Shown here: in pieces, positions 16,304 to 24,893 of the stretch
How the letters are laid out: each line of letters begins with the position of its first letter
Position numbering within the stretch: the first letter of the stretch is position 1
From: CAYJAZ01 sp964368455
GTDB taxonomy: Bacteria > Desulfobacterota > Desulfovibrionia > Desulfovibrionales > Desulfovibrionaceae
Direction of reading: 5' to 3'
Assembly: GCA_964368455.1 (NCBI GenBank)
Contig: CAYJAZ010000001.1
Location: 124,001 to 188,000, forward strand
DNA: 64,000 nt
Made by a program: the position numbers and the translations under genes
Notes under the pieces: generated by a model
What the model was told of the DNA's origin: nothing
Database searches by the model: none
The model's input: only the letters and a program-made list of their open reading frames with translations

Positions 16304-16340
16304 TAAAAAACTCTCAAAAAATTAATTTGAGAGTTTTTTT
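16304..16340 (-). terminator. Terminator of the SSS symporter gene
   Basis: AAAACTCTCAAA and TTTGAGAGTTTT form a stem around AAATTAA. On the minus strand it ends in a T run, 20 bp past the symporter stop. Confidence 0.9.
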
Positions 16341-16360
16341 GATCTTGAAATTATATAAAA

Positions 16361-17794
16361 TTAAGCTGTTTTGATTACTATCCTACTGCCATTTGTGCAA
16401 AAAGCAAGTAAAGCATAGGCAAGGGCAGAAAGACTTATGCCAACAACAAAAGGAGGTATGACCTTAATTTCTCTTGCTATAAAGTTTAATTCTACAATGC
16501 TTGTGCTTGGGCTAAGTAAAAGGTAGAAGAGTAATGAGGAGAGGCCGCCAACGAGTGCTGAAGCTAAAGCGGCATAGGAATTTGAATGTTTGAATAAGAC
16601 AAGAGTAAGGTATGGAACTAAGGCTGTTGAAGCAATAACAGACCAAGAAGTTGTGTGTATAATAGCAATAAGTTTGCCTTCCATTTGTGCTGTTGATCCG
16701 CTGACAAATATACAGATTAATATTGCTATAAACCACGAAGTTTTTGTTGCTTTTTTGTCGAATAAATCTTCTGTAAGAGAAGAGGAGGCAATATGAAAAA
16801 GAGCGGTACAGGTAGATAAAGAAGCAGAAACAATAGCAAGAATAAAGATTTGTTTTCCAGCTTCTGGCAATAAAGTGTCGACTAGGATTGTGATAACCTT
16901 ATCTGCTTGTTGAATTTCAGGAAGGACTAAGCGTGAAAGAGCTGAAATAAAATACATTCCACCAACAATAAGCAAGAGTGAAAATGAAGCTAAAAGAGCA
17001 GCTTTTTTGATTTCGCCTTTCGATGAAATAGAAAAATGTCTTTGTATCATCTGTGGTTGTGCCCAGACAGCAATTGAAGTCACAATAACAAGAGACCATA
17101 TAAAGTAAGCACTTTCGCCACTAGAAATTGAGGTAAAGCCATTATTCGCTTGTTTTGTTGGTGCAAGTTGGGAAAGAGCTTCTACGCCTGCAAAAGGCCC
17201 TCCTACAAGAGTCAATATCTTGTAAGCGAGAATAGCAATACCAAGCAGCATAATTCCGCCTTGCATAGCTTCTGTGAGCAATACGCCTTTTAATCCGCCC
17301 CAAAGAACAGCTATGCCGATAATAATAGCTATAAGCCATATACATACACTTAAAGAAAAAGGAAGTATGCTTTCTAACATAATACCAGCACCCTTGATAA
17401 CTGCTGAAGCATAAATAGAAAGAAAGAAAGCAAAAACAAAACCAAGTATTTTCTTTAAAACAGGAAGATTATGTCCAACAGCTAAAAGATGAGCAGGGGT
17501 TCTTGCATTCAAGGCAACTTGAAATTCTTTTGTACGCCAAGTAAGAAAGGCATAAACAAAAAGAGTGCCACAAAGAACATTTCCAAGTGCAATAAGAAGC
17601 ATTTGCATACCATACATATAAGCAAGGCCACCAAAACCAACAAGTGCTACAGCTGAAATATAGGTAGCTACATAAGCAAAAGATTGAACAAAAAATCCAA
17701 CTTTACCGCTTAGTACAAGATCTTCACCTTTTCCCTTTCTTGCAAGAAAAAAGAAAAGTGCAATGTAGGCAATCCAAATAATGATAGTAAACAT
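16361..17794 (-). CDS. Sodium:solute symporter (SSS family)
   Basis: This 477-residue membrane protein has about 12-13 hydrophobic segments and SSS-family features: YVATYISAVALVGFGG after the first helix, GGLKGVLLTEAMQGGIML in the middle, and VSASLSTCTALFHIASSSLTEDL late in the protein. The family moves solutes such as proline, pantothenate or organic acids with Na+. The substrate is not set by sequence alone. The leader upstream contains a tyrosine-rich peptide and a terminator, which suggests control by charged tRNA-Tyr and perhaps an aromatic amino acid as substrate. That link is inference. The ribosome site AGGAG precedes ATG 17794. Confidence 0.85.
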   Translation of the reverse strand: MFTIIIWIAYIALFFFLARKGKGEDLVLSGKVGFFVQSFAYVATYISAVALVGFGGLAYMYGMQMLLIALGNVLCGTLFVYAFLTWRTKEFQVALNARTPAHLLAVGHNLPVLKKILGFVFAFFLSIYASAVIKGAGIMLESILPFSLSVCIWLIAIIIGIAVLWGGLKGVLLTEAMQGGIMLLGIAILAYKILTLVGGPFAGVEALSQLAPTKQANNGFTSISSGESAYFIWSLVIVTSIAVWAQPQMIQRHFSISSKGEIKKAALLASFSLLLIVGGMYFISALSRLVLPEIQQADKVITILVDTLLPEAGKQIFILAIVSASLSTCTALFHIASSSLTEDLFDKKATKTSWFIAILICIFVSGSTAQMEGKLIAIIHTTSWSVIASTALVPYLTLVLFKHSNSYAALASALVGGLSSLLFYLLLSPSTSIVELNFIAREIKVIPPFVVGISLSALAYALLAFCTNGSRIVIKTA

Positions 17795-17816
17795 AAAAGC
17801 TCCTAAGGTAATTTAA

Positions 17817-17850
17817 AGTAAAAAAGCCGTTGTCCTCACGAACAACGGCA
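17817..17850 (-). terminator. Intrinsic terminator in the symporter leader
   Basis: GCCGTTGT (17849-17842) pairs with ACAACGGC (17833-17826) around an 8-base loop, and six T follow on the minus strand. It lies 33 bp after the leader-peptide stop and just before the symporter ribosome site, the position expected of an attenuator. It could also simply end the rex transcript. Confidence 0.85.
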
Positions 17851-17882
17851 TTATTTCCTATATTAAAAAAGACAATACTATG

Positions 17883-17945
17883 CTATCCGTGAATCCTAGG
17901 GGATACAAGGTAATAATAAGCATATGTATAAGAATTTAAAAACAT
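17883..17945 (-). CDS. Tyrosine-rich leader peptide (attenuator)
   Basis: A short ORF encodes MFLNSYTYAYYYLVSPRIHG and stops at TAG. Five of its seven residues at positions 6-12 are Tyr. AGGA (17955-17952) lies 6 bases before the ATG. It sits between a TTGACA/TAGTAT promoter and an intrinsic terminator placed right before the symporter gene. This matches classic amino-acid attenuators, where ribosome stalling at the control codons prevents terminator formation. A possible antiterminator pairs TTGTC (17876-17872) with GACAA (17834-17830) in the terminator. The peptide is too short to be judged by homology, so expression is unproven. Confidence 0.7.
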   Translation of the reverse strand: MFLNSYTYAYYYLVSPRIHG

Positions 17946-17975
17946 GTGTTTTCCTAAATTGTTTGTCTTTTGTCT

Positions 17976-18005
17976 ATACTAAAGTTAAAAGTGTGCTTCT
18001 GTCAA
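17976..18005 (-). promoter_or_regulatory. Promoter of the symporter leader
   Basis: On the minus strand TTGACA (18005-18000) is followed after 18 bp by TAGTAT (17981-17976). It starts 6 bp past the rex stop codon. Transcription would begin near 17970, about 15 bases before the leader-peptide ribosome site. Confidence 0.7.
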
Positions 18006-18010
18006 GAAGA

Positions 18011-18688
18011 TTATTTTAACTCGTGGGTTTTGTTTGAAATATTAAAAGTTAGAGCGTAGATTTGGTGGAAAAAGTCCACATATTCTACGTGCACATGATC
18101 AGGTGTGACTATTCGCATAGCTGAAAAATTGAGTATACCTTTGATGCCAGCATCAATAAGTTGATCTGCAACTCTTTGTGTTCTTTCTGGTGGAGTTGCT
18201 ATGATGGCAATTTCGATATTATGTTCTTTAATTTTTTCAGGTAAAGTTTTTGTGCAATAAACTTCTAAGCCGTAAATGTTTTCACCTATTTTGAAAGGAT
18301 CGCAATCAAAGGCAGCAACCAATTGAAAGCCTCTGCTTCTAAAATCTTGATGTTGAATAAGAGCTCGGCCCATATTACCAACACCAACAATACAAGCATG
18401 CCAAATTCTATTAACATGTAGGCAAGCTTTTATAGCATCCACTAAGTAATTGACATAGTAGCCAACACCGCGAACGCCAAATTCGCCAAAATATGTCAAA
18501 TCTTTACGAACTTGAGAAGCATTTACTTCACAAGCTTTTGCAAGAGGGCCTGAAGCAACAATTTGTACGCCTTCTTTATGCATATGTTCTAAAACTTGTA
18601 GATAAGTTGCAAGGCGAAGTAATGTCGCACGTGGTATTTTTTCGTTTCTAAATTCGTTCATCATAGTTGCGTGGATCCTGTCATGCAT
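18011..18688 (-). CDS. rex: Redox-sensing transcriptional repressor Rex
   Basis: Rex represses respiratory and fermentative genes when NADH is low and leaves DNA when NADH binds. The 225-residue protein has an N-terminal winged helix (IPRATLLRLATYLQVLEHM, then VNASQVRKDLTYFGEFG) and a Rossmann domain with GVGNMG at 102-107. A later in-frame ATG (Met 10) would give 216 residues and has an AGGA nearby, so the start is uncertain. It lies just downstream of atpE, as in Desulfovibrio, where Rex is known to control ATP synthase and sulfate reduction genes. Confidence 0.95.
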   Translation of the reverse strand: MHDRIHATMMNEFRNEKIPRATLLRLATYLQVLEHMHKEGVQIVASGPLAKACEVNASQVRKDLTYFGEFGVRGVGYYVNYLVDAIKACLHVNRIWHACIVGVGNMGRALIQHQDFRSRGFQLVAAFDCDPFKIGENIYGLEVYCTKTLPEKIKEHNIEIAIIATPPERTQRVADQLIDAGIKGILNFSAMRIVTPDHVHVEYVDFFHQIYALTFNISNKTHELK

Positions 18689-18726
18689 GGCTTACTTAAA
18701 TTTATAAGAAAACCATTGAAAGCAGT

Positions 18727-18761
18727 AAAAGGAGAAAAAAGATTTTATCTTTTCTCTCCTT
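18727..18761 (-). terminator. Terminator downstream of atpE
   Basis: GGAGAAAAAAGAT and ATCTTTTCTCTCC form a long stem, with a short T run on the minus strand. It separates atpBE from rex. Confidence 0.75.
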
Positions 18762-18796
18762 GTTAATCTAATAAAACTTTATATCAAATCAAACAA

Positions 18797-19120
18797 TTAT
18801 GCTAAAAATGGGTTAGCAAAGAGTAAGATAAGATCTACAAGTAATGCGTAGATACAAAGTGATTCGATAAAAGCAAGACCAAGAATAAGTGATTGAGAAA
18901 TCTTATCACTTGCTTCTGGGTTACGTGAAATACCATCACAAGCTGCTTTGATAGCAAATGATTGTGCAAGACCACAACCAAGTGAAGCAATACCGATACC
19001 AAGTGTGATACCGATTGTTGAAAGACCGATAGCCATGCCATCGAGTTCAGCAGCAAAAGCAAGGCTTGCTACAGCTAATAAAGCAACAGTGTTAAGGACG
19101 ATAAGTACTAGTTTACGCAT
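18797..19120 (-). CDS. atpE: ATP synthase subunit c
   Basis: Subunit c forms the proton- or sodium-driven rotor ring of the F0 sector. The 107-residue protein has an extra N-terminal hydrophobic segment (about residues 1-25, ending AFA), then the two ring helices: GIGIASLGCGLAQSFA and LGLAFIESLCIYALLVDLI. The ion-binding Glu lies in FIESL. The N-terminal extension looks like a cleavable signal, as in other deltaproteobacterial c subunits. It is preceded by atpB with a 233-bp gap holding a repeat. Confidence 0.95.
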   Translation of the reverse strand: MRKLVLIVLNTVALLAVASLAFAAELDGMAIGLSTIGITLGIGIASLGCGLAQSFAIKAACDGISRNPEASDKISQSLILGLAFIESLCIYALLVDLILLFANPFLA

Positions 19121-19189
19121 AGGTAACTCCTAAAAAAAAATAATATAAATTTGACCAGTTGGCCATTCCCCGTAATAGATAGATTTTGG

Positions 19190-19320
19190 CCTAACTAGGC
19201 ACAAAATCCGAACTGCGTGAAAAACGTCGTTTTCACTTGTTCGCTAAAGCCTTTGTTCACTGCATTCACAGTGAGTTTCAGATAGATTTTACACTTTGTG
19301 CCAAATCCGTGCTTGCAAGA
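19190..19320. repeat. Divergent repeat A between atpB and atpE
   Basis: It contains GAAAAACGTCGTTTTCAC and TTCGCTAAAGCCTTTGTTCAC, the inverse of blocks seen at 301-407. CACAAAATCCG and CACTTTGTGCC flank it. It lies inside what should be one atpB-atpE transcript. Confidence 0.65.
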
Positions 19321-19353
19321 AGCATTTTTGAGAAAATCTCAATTTATTGTATT

Positions 19354-20076
19354 CTAGTGTGCGTGTTCGGTTGCACCCTTGATATAGATCATTGTTAATA
19401 TAAAGAAGATGAAAGCTTGTAGAGTTTTTCCTAGCATAAATAGGAAATAAAGTGGAATTGTACCGAGAAGAGCACCAACATAAATAGATGCACCAAAGCT
19501 AAAGAAGATAAGTAAAGTCATTTCTTCACCAAAGATATTACCAAATAAACGCAAGGTGAGTGAAAGAGGACGAGCTATGTGTGAAATAATTTCAAGTGGT
19601 AGCATCAATGGAATAAGGGCTTTGTTAGAGCCTGTGAAGTGGCCAATATAATGAGCTCCATGTGTTTTAATACCAATATAGTTATAGTAGATAAAAACAA
19701 AAAGAGCCATAGCTGCGGTAGTATTGAGGTTCGCAGTTGGGGCGTCCATACCAGGAGTGAGTCCCAAGAAGTTCATTGTGATGATGAACAAGAATATTGA
19801 ACAAAGTAAAGGCACAAAGCGACGGCCTTTTTCACCCATAGTGTCGACAATAAAATTCTCTGCCGCTTCGACAAAATATTCAAAGACAGCTTGAAATTTA
19901 CCTGGAACCATCTTGATGTTGCCCTTAAGCAAAGCACCAACTATGGCTAAAATTGCTAATCCGACCCAAGTAAAAAATACATGTCGAAATTCGTATTCTA
20001 CGCCCGCAAGAGTTATTGTTCTCATGTTTGCTATAGAAGATAAGAGTAATGGTTCTGGTAATCCTGCTACTGCCAT
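19354..20076 (-). CDS. atpB: ATP synthase subunit a
   Basis: Subunit a provides the ion half-channels beside the c ring. The 240-residue protein has five to six membrane helices. The conserved Arg is in SLTLRLFGNIFGEE, the family signature. The N-terminal part includes GVEYEFRHVFFTWVGLAIL. It lies upstream of atpE on the same strand. The F1 genes are elsewhere, as is usual in Desulfovibrio. Confidence 0.97.
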   Translation of the reverse strand: MAVAGLPEPLLLSSIANMRTITLAGVEYEFRHVFFTWVGLAILAIVGALLKGNIKMVPGKFQAVFEYFVEAAENFIVDTMGEKGRRFVPLLCSIFLFIITMNFLGLTPGMDAPTANLNTTAAMALFVFIYYNYIGIKTHGAHYIGHFTGSNKALIPLMLPLEIISHIARPLSLTLRLFGNIFGEEMTLLIFFSFGASIYVGALLGTIPLYFLFMLGKTLQAFIFFILTMIYIKGATEHAH

Positions 20077-20182
20077 AATGCCCCCAAAAGATATGTCAAT
20101 CTAATTTAGATAGAAAATTTATACGAAATTTTAAAATTAATCAAGTCTTAAAATGAATGATATTAAATTTTTTACAAAAAAA

Positions 20183-21085
20183 TTAAGTTTTTTTAAACCT
20201 TTGTTGAATTGCTGTGCCTGCAACGATTAAACAAAGTCCGAAGATAGTTGAACTTACTATAGGTTCGCCAAGAACAATTGATATACAAAGTAAGGAGAGA
20301 AAAGGATTGAAAAATGAAATAATAGAGATAGTAGAAACAGAATTTGTGAGTTTCAAAGCTAAAGACCAAGTCAAGAAAGGTAAAGCCCATTCAAATAAAG
20401 CAAGATAAATAACAGCATAGATGCCAGTGATAGTCATTCTATCAAAGCTAAAGCTTCCTCCTCCTTCTACATACACGGCAATCCAAGATAAAACAGAAGC
20501 AACAATAAAGCCTGATAATAAGGCTAAAACAGCTGAAGTATTCGCTCTAGAATTGAAAATAAAATAAAATGCAAAGGTAATGACAGAAGAAAGAACAGAA
20601 AGTATTCCTTCAATATTGATTGCTTTTGCAAGTTCAGGAGACCAAGAGCCTCCTAAAGCTATATAGCTTGTGCCAGAAATCGCTAAGAAAAAACCAAAAA
20701 GTTCGCCTAATCTCAATCTTTCTTTAACGAGCCAGCTATTAATAAGAACAAAGGCAATGCTCCATGTGCTATTTATTGGTTGTACTATTTGAGCGGGTAA
20801 AAAATCATAGGCTTGAAGTAATAAGAAATTTGCAGAACAAAGACAGAAGCCTTGTAGTAAAGCATTGATGTAGTCGGCTTTTGTTAATTTTTTAAATTCA
20901 TGTATGCTTTTTCGAAGATACATGTAGGCGATAAGAATTATAGAAGAAAGGCTAAGAGCTAATGCTTGTAATTCATTTGGTGTCATGTATTTAAGGGCAA
21001 TTTCAAAACCTGTTGCAACAGTAGACCACATAAGAATTGTGATAATAGCAAGAAAAAGTGCTTTACGTGGATTTTTATTAAACAT
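20183..21085 (-). CDS. EamA/DMT-family transporter 1
   Basis: This 300-residue protein has ten predicted helices in two EamA-like halves (NPRKALFLAIITILMWSTVA... and IEGILSVLSSVITFAFYF...). Members export metabolites such as amino acids or sugars. The substrate cannot be told. It lies 3 bp after a second EamA gene, so the two are cotranscribed and may form a heterodimer or act on related substrates. Confidence 0.88.
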   Translation of the reverse strand: MFNKNPRKALFLAIITILMWSTVATGFEIALKYMTPNELQALALSLSSIILIAYMYLRKSIHEFKKLTKADYINALLQGFCLCSANFLLLQAYDFLPAQIVQPINSTWSIAFVLINSWLVKERLRLGELFGFFLAISGTSYIALGGSWSPELAKAINIEGILSVLSSVITFAFYFIFNSRANTSAVLALLSGFIVASVLSWIAVYVEGGGSFSFDRMTITGIYAVIYLALFEWALPFLTWSLALKLTNSVSTISIISFFNPFLSLLCISIVLGEPIVSSTIFGLCLIVAGTAIQQRFKKT

Positions 21086-21088
21086 GTA

Positions 21089-21988
21089 TTATTTCCTACT
21101 TGCAAACATGCCGGCTAAAATGATTGTGAATATGCCTATGATACTAATTGTGTCTAAATGTTCTGCAAAGAAAAAGTGTGCAATAATTAAGACAAAAACC
21201 AATTGAAGATAGGTAAAAGGGGCTAAAGTTGAGGCTTGAGCTAGACTAAAAGCCCTTATAAGAAAAACTTGTCCTAGCAAGGTGCAAGCAATCATGATTG
21301 CAAAGATGAGATAGTATTCATAAACAAAGGAAGTAGGGATAGAATCAAGCATTGGAAGAGCAAGTATAGCTGTGAGTAAAGCACCTATATTTCCATAAAA
21401 CATTTGTTGCCAATTCTTTACTTTTGAAGAAAGTTTTCTTGTGAAAAGATAGAGGAAAACCAAGGAAAGCATGCCTAGAAAAATCCAAAATAAACCTAGA
21501 GGACTCATTTCAAATGCAGGACGAACTATGAGCATTGCACCTAAAAAAGAGGCGAGTACACAAAGCCATTGTTTTCTATTCACTTTTTCGTCTAATAAAT
21601 AAGGCGAAAGTGCAACTAAGAAAATAGGGGCGGTGAAATAAAAGGCAGAAGTGAGGCTAAGGGGCATTGTTTGCACAGCTAAGAGATAGAAAATTCCTGT
21701 GCCTCCTTGAAATGCGCCACGCAATAAAAGAAGGAAGAAAAGCTTTGGTTGTGTTTTCAATTCTGTTAATTCCTTGCTTTTTTCATTTTTGAATAAGAAA
21801 AATGAAAGACAGCTAATCAAAAGAATATAGCGAATTAAATTTGTGAAAACCACAGGAGCATATGGATAGATGAGCTTTGAACAAGTGTCGACGCCAGCAA
21901 AGAAAAAAGTTGCAAGAACCAGAAATACGATGCCTTTGAACTGATCTGAAGAAGGCAGCATTGAGCTTTGTGAAGATTGATCGCTCAT
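21089..21988 (-). CDS. EamA/DMT-family transporter 2
   Basis: This 299-residue protein has ten helices (FKGIVFLVLATFFFAGVDT at the start; LRGAFQGGTGIFYLLAVQTMP in the third to fourth helix). It is only weakly similar to the neighbour at 20183-21085. The strong terminator after secF ends only about 34 bp before its start codon, leaving little space for a separate promoter. Confidence 0.88.
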   Translation of the reverse strand: MSDQSSQSSMLPSSDQFKGIVFLVLATFFFAGVDTCSKLIYPYAPVVFTNLIRYILLISCLSFFLFKNEKSKELTELKTQPKLFFLLLLRGAFQGGTGIFYLLAVQTMPLSLTSAFYFTAPIFLVALSPYLLDEKVNRKQWLCVLASFLGAMLIVRPAFEMSPLGLFWIFLGMLSLVFLYLFTRKLSSKVKNWQQMFYGNIGALLTAILALPMLDSIPTSFVYEYYLIFAIMIACTLLGQVFLIRAFSLAQASTLAPFTYLQLVFVLIIAHFFFAEHLDTISIIGIFTIILAGMFASRK

Positions 21989-22022
21989 AAGAAATCCAAA
22001 AATGTGAAAATTATTTATATAT

Positions 22023-22076
22023 AAAAAAAAGAAGCGGTATACACTTCTTATTTCTAATAAGTTATATACCGCTTCT
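22023..22076 (-). terminator. Terminator downstream of secF
   Basis: GAAGCGGTATA and TATACCGCTTC form a stem with an inner hairpin, followed by eight T on the minus strand. Confidence 0.92.
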
Positions 22077-22111
22077 CGTAGTCAAATTAATAAGAAAAGT
22101 CAAGCGAATTC

Positions 22112-23221
22112 TTATACAACACCATTTTCGCCAGGTTTTTCGTATTCTACAGCTGCTTTTTGTAAACGAGAAACATAGAGTTTTTCATCGCCTAATGCAA
22201 GTAAGAGTGGGCTTGCAACAAAGATAGATGAAAATGTTCCTATAACAATACCAAGTAGCATGGTGAGAGCAAAGTCGTGAATAACGCCACCACCAAGAAT
22301 AAATAAAGATAAAGTTGCAGCCAAAGTAGTTCCACTTGTGAGCAAGGTTCTGCTTAATGTTTGGTTGATACTTTGATTAATAATATCTTTTAAAGGCGAT
22401 GGATTTTCAGGATCTTGCAATTGTAAGTTTTCACGAATTCTGTCAAAGGTGACAATGGTATCGTTTAAAGAATAACCTACAAGAGTAAGGAGGGCAGCTA
22501 TAATATTGAGATCTATTTCCTTGCCTAAAAGTGTGAGCACGCCAAGTGTGATCAAGACGTCGTGTATGAGAGCAACAATGGATGTGAGGGCAAAGTTTAG
22601 CCTTAAGCCAAAACAGACAATGAGCGTTGCCGACATTGCTATTGTTACTTGCCATGCTCGCCCTAATCCAAACATGTCAGCAACATAAACCAATGCACTT
22701 AGGCCAATAGCCATTGCAAGGGCAAGCAACCAACGATGTTCAAATCTGCCAGAAATATAGACAGCAATGAGCAAAACAACATAAAACATAGCTTCAAGAG
22801 CAGAGTTTTTTAAGTCTTCGCCAACCTTTGGTCCAACCATTTCAAGACGCTGAATATTTGGATCAGAATCTGGAATAGCCTTTGCTAAAGCTTCTAAAAT
22901 AGGCGTACGCATATCTTCGCTGTTTTCACTTGCTGTAAAGCGAATAAGATATTCATTGCCACTATCGCCAAAAGCTTGAACAGCAAGGCCTGGAATATTT
23001 AAAGGAGTGAGTGCTTTTTTTACTTCTTCATCAAGAATTTCTTTATTAAATTCTATCTGCACCATAACGCCACCGGCAAAGTCAACACCGTATTTAAGGC
23101 CATTATTGAGGAAGATAGTTCCAATAGAAAGAAGTATGAGTAAGATTGAAACCACATAAGCAGAAAAACGAAAACGTACAAAATCAATGCTAGGTACTTT
23201 TTTTAATAAACTAATAGCCAT
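22112..23221 (-). CDS. secF: Protein translocase subunit SecF
   Basis: SecF works with SecD to drive the late steps of protein export through SecYEG using ion gradients. The 369-residue protein has the N-terminal helix, the GLKYGVDFAGGVMVQIEF motif, a small periplasmic domain, and five C-terminal helices with LLTLVGYSLNDTIVTFDRIRE. It lies 9 bp after secD, in the usual order. It is longer than many SecF proteins (about 300) by its central segment near residues 165-200. Confidence 0.96.
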   Translation of the reverse strand: MAISLLKKVPSIDFVRFRFSAYVVSILLILLSIGTIFLNNGLKYGVDFAGGVMVQIEFNKEILDEEVKKALTPLNIPGLAVQAFGDSGNEYLIRFTASENSEDMRTPILEALAKAIPDSDPNIQRLEMVGPKVGEDLKNSALEAMFYVVLLIAVYISGRFEHRWLLALAMAIGLSALVYVADMFGLGRAWQVTIAMSATLIVCFGLRLNFALTSIVALIHDVLITLGVLTLLGKEIDLNIIAALLTLVGYSLNDTIVTFDRIRENLQLQDPENPSPLKDIINQSINQTLSRTLLTSGTTLAATLSLFILGGGVIHDFALTMLLGIVIGTFSSIFVASPLLLALGDEKLYVSRLQKAAVEYEKPGENGVV

Positions 23222-23230
23222 TTTTCGCTC

Positions 23231-24802
23231 CTATATGCTGAGACGATCGCGTTTTCTTGCGATGGTTAAAAATATGTCACGAGAAACAAAAACAGCGGTG
23301 AACATAGATGCGAGAATACCTATTGCCAAAGTTACGGCAAAACCACGTACAGGGCCTGAACCAAATTGATAAAGTACAACAGCGGCAAGCATAGTGGTTA
23401 TGTTTGAATCCATAATAGAAATAGTTGCACGAGCAAAACCAGATTGTACGGCTTCAAGAGCAGTAAGTCCTTTTGCTATCTCTTCGCGTATTCTTTCGTA
23501 TATAAGAACATTTGCGTCAACAGCCATACCAATGGTAAGCACTATACCCGCAATACCTGGTAGAGTGAGGGTTGCACCAAAAAGGCCAAGGCCAGCGGTG
23601 ACTAAGAGCATGGTAAAGCAAAGCATGATATTAGCGATGATACCAGAAAAACCATAGTATATAGGCATGATAACAATAACAGCTAATGCACCAACTAAGG
23701 CAGCTAAAAGTCCTGAATTGATAGATTCTTGTCCAAGTGATGGGCCAACAGTTCTTTCTTCTAAAACTTCAACAGGAGCTGGTAAAGCACCAGAACGTAA
23801 GATAATAGAAAGATCTTGAGCTTCTTGAACGCTTGCAGAACCACTAATATGAGCTCTTCCGCCAGCAATTCTTTCATTTACCATTGGAGCTGAGAAAACT
23901 GTGCCATCAAGCACAATTGCAATACGCTTGCCCACGTGATCGCCTGTGATTTTTTCAAAATCATCAGCACCACGACTATTAAGTTCTAAACCAACACCAA
24001 TTTCGCCTCTTTCGCCATAATTAGGACGTGCATCTGTAATATCAACACCTGTCATTAAGACAGCGGTGTCAAGAACTGACTTTCTATCACTCAAAGTACC
24101 GTCGTCATTTCTTACAGGGAAAAGAGCTGTTCCACTTGGAAGCATAAAAGAAGATGGATCAACATCGTCACGCACTAAATGAAAGGTGAGTGAAGCTGTT
24201 TGTCCTAGTAGTTGAATCGCTCTTTGCGGATCGTCAAGGCCAGGTAATTGCACTTGAATTCTATTTCCAGCTTGTTTGCGAATGTCTGGTTCGGCAACAC
24301 CAAATTGATCTATACGGTTACGAACAGTCTTTACAGCTTGATCGAGTATTTCAGTTTCGAGTTGAGCTTTGTATTCGTCTGTGAAATTCACACTATAGAT
24401 ATACTCTTCATTTTCACCAACAACATGCCCTAAGAGAGCTAAGTCGGGAAAGTTTTCAGCAAAAAGAGTGGAAAATTTTGTAATGTCTTGATTTTTTGGC
24501 AAGACAAGCTCAAGATGAGAGTCTACAAGTCTTGCTTGTAAAACTAAGATATCGTTTTGTGATGAAATTTCTCTCACATCTTGTCCGGCAAGACTTAAAA
24601 GATTGTCATAGGCTTTTTCAACTTGCACACCAAGTGTGAGGCTCACACCACCTTTTAAATCTAATCCTAAATTGATTTTAGATTGAGGTAGATATTGCAT
24701 GAGAGAAGAGTTTGAAAGCATAGGTATATTCGGTAAGGCGTATACTAGGCTGACAAACAAAACAAGAAGAGAAATCAAAGAGCGCCATGAAGCAAGTTTC
24801 AT
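23231..24802 (-). CDS. secD: Protein translocase subunit SecD
   Basis: This 523-residue protein has an N-terminal helix, the LGLDLKGGVSLTLGV motif, a large periplasmic P1 domain, and C-terminal helices with GMAVDANVLIYERIREE, where the Asp takes part in ion coupling. It lies between yajC and secF, the standard yajC-secD-secF order. A hairpin between yajC and secD may adjust expression. Confidence 0.97.
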   Translation of the reverse strand: MKLASWRSLISLLVLFVSLVYALPNIPMLSNSSLMQYLPQSKINLGLDLKGGVSLTLGVQVEKAYDNLLSLAGQDVREISSQNDILVLQARLVDSHLELVLPKNQDITKFSTLFAENFPDLALLGHVVGENEEYIYSVNFTDEYKAQLETEILDQAVKTVRNRIDQFGVAEPDIRKQAGNRIQVQLPGLDDPQRAIQLLGQTASLTFHLVRDDVDPSSFMLPSGTALFPVRNDDGTLSDRKSVLDTAVLMTGVDITDARPNYGERGEIGVGLELNSRGADDFEKITGDHVGKRIAIVLDGTVFSAPMVNERIAGGRAHISGSASVQEAQDLSIILRSGALPAPVEVLEERTVGPSLGQESINSGLLAALVGALAVIVIMPIYYGFSGIIANIMLCFTMLLVTAGLGLFGATLTLPGIAGIVLTIGMAVDANVLIYERIREEIAKGLTALEAVQSGFARATISIMDSNITTMLAAVVLYQFGSGPVRGFAVTLAIGILASMFTAVFVSRDIFLTIARKRDRLSI

Positions 24803-24821
24803 AATGTTTCCTTGTTAGTAT

Positions 24822-24857
24822 ATAAAAATGTGAAACAAGAAAACTTGTTTCACATTT
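24822..24857 (-). terminator. Hairpin between yajC and secD
   Basis: AATGTGAAACAAG and CTTGTTTCACATT form a 13-bp stem around four bases, and the minus-strand side runs into TTTTTATATA. It could be a terminator or attenuator inside the yajC-secD-secF operon. A second, smaller palindrome (AACAACTGTTTAGTTGTT) lies just upstream. Confidence 0.7.
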
Positions 24858-24893
24858 AAAATCATAATAAACAACTGTTTAGTTGTTTTTATT

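Noticed and set aside
24822..24857. Rex operator (TGTGAAACAAG palindrome)
   Set aside because: It resembles the TTGTGAAA/TTTCACAA half sites, but their order and spacing are wrong, and it lies inside an operon.
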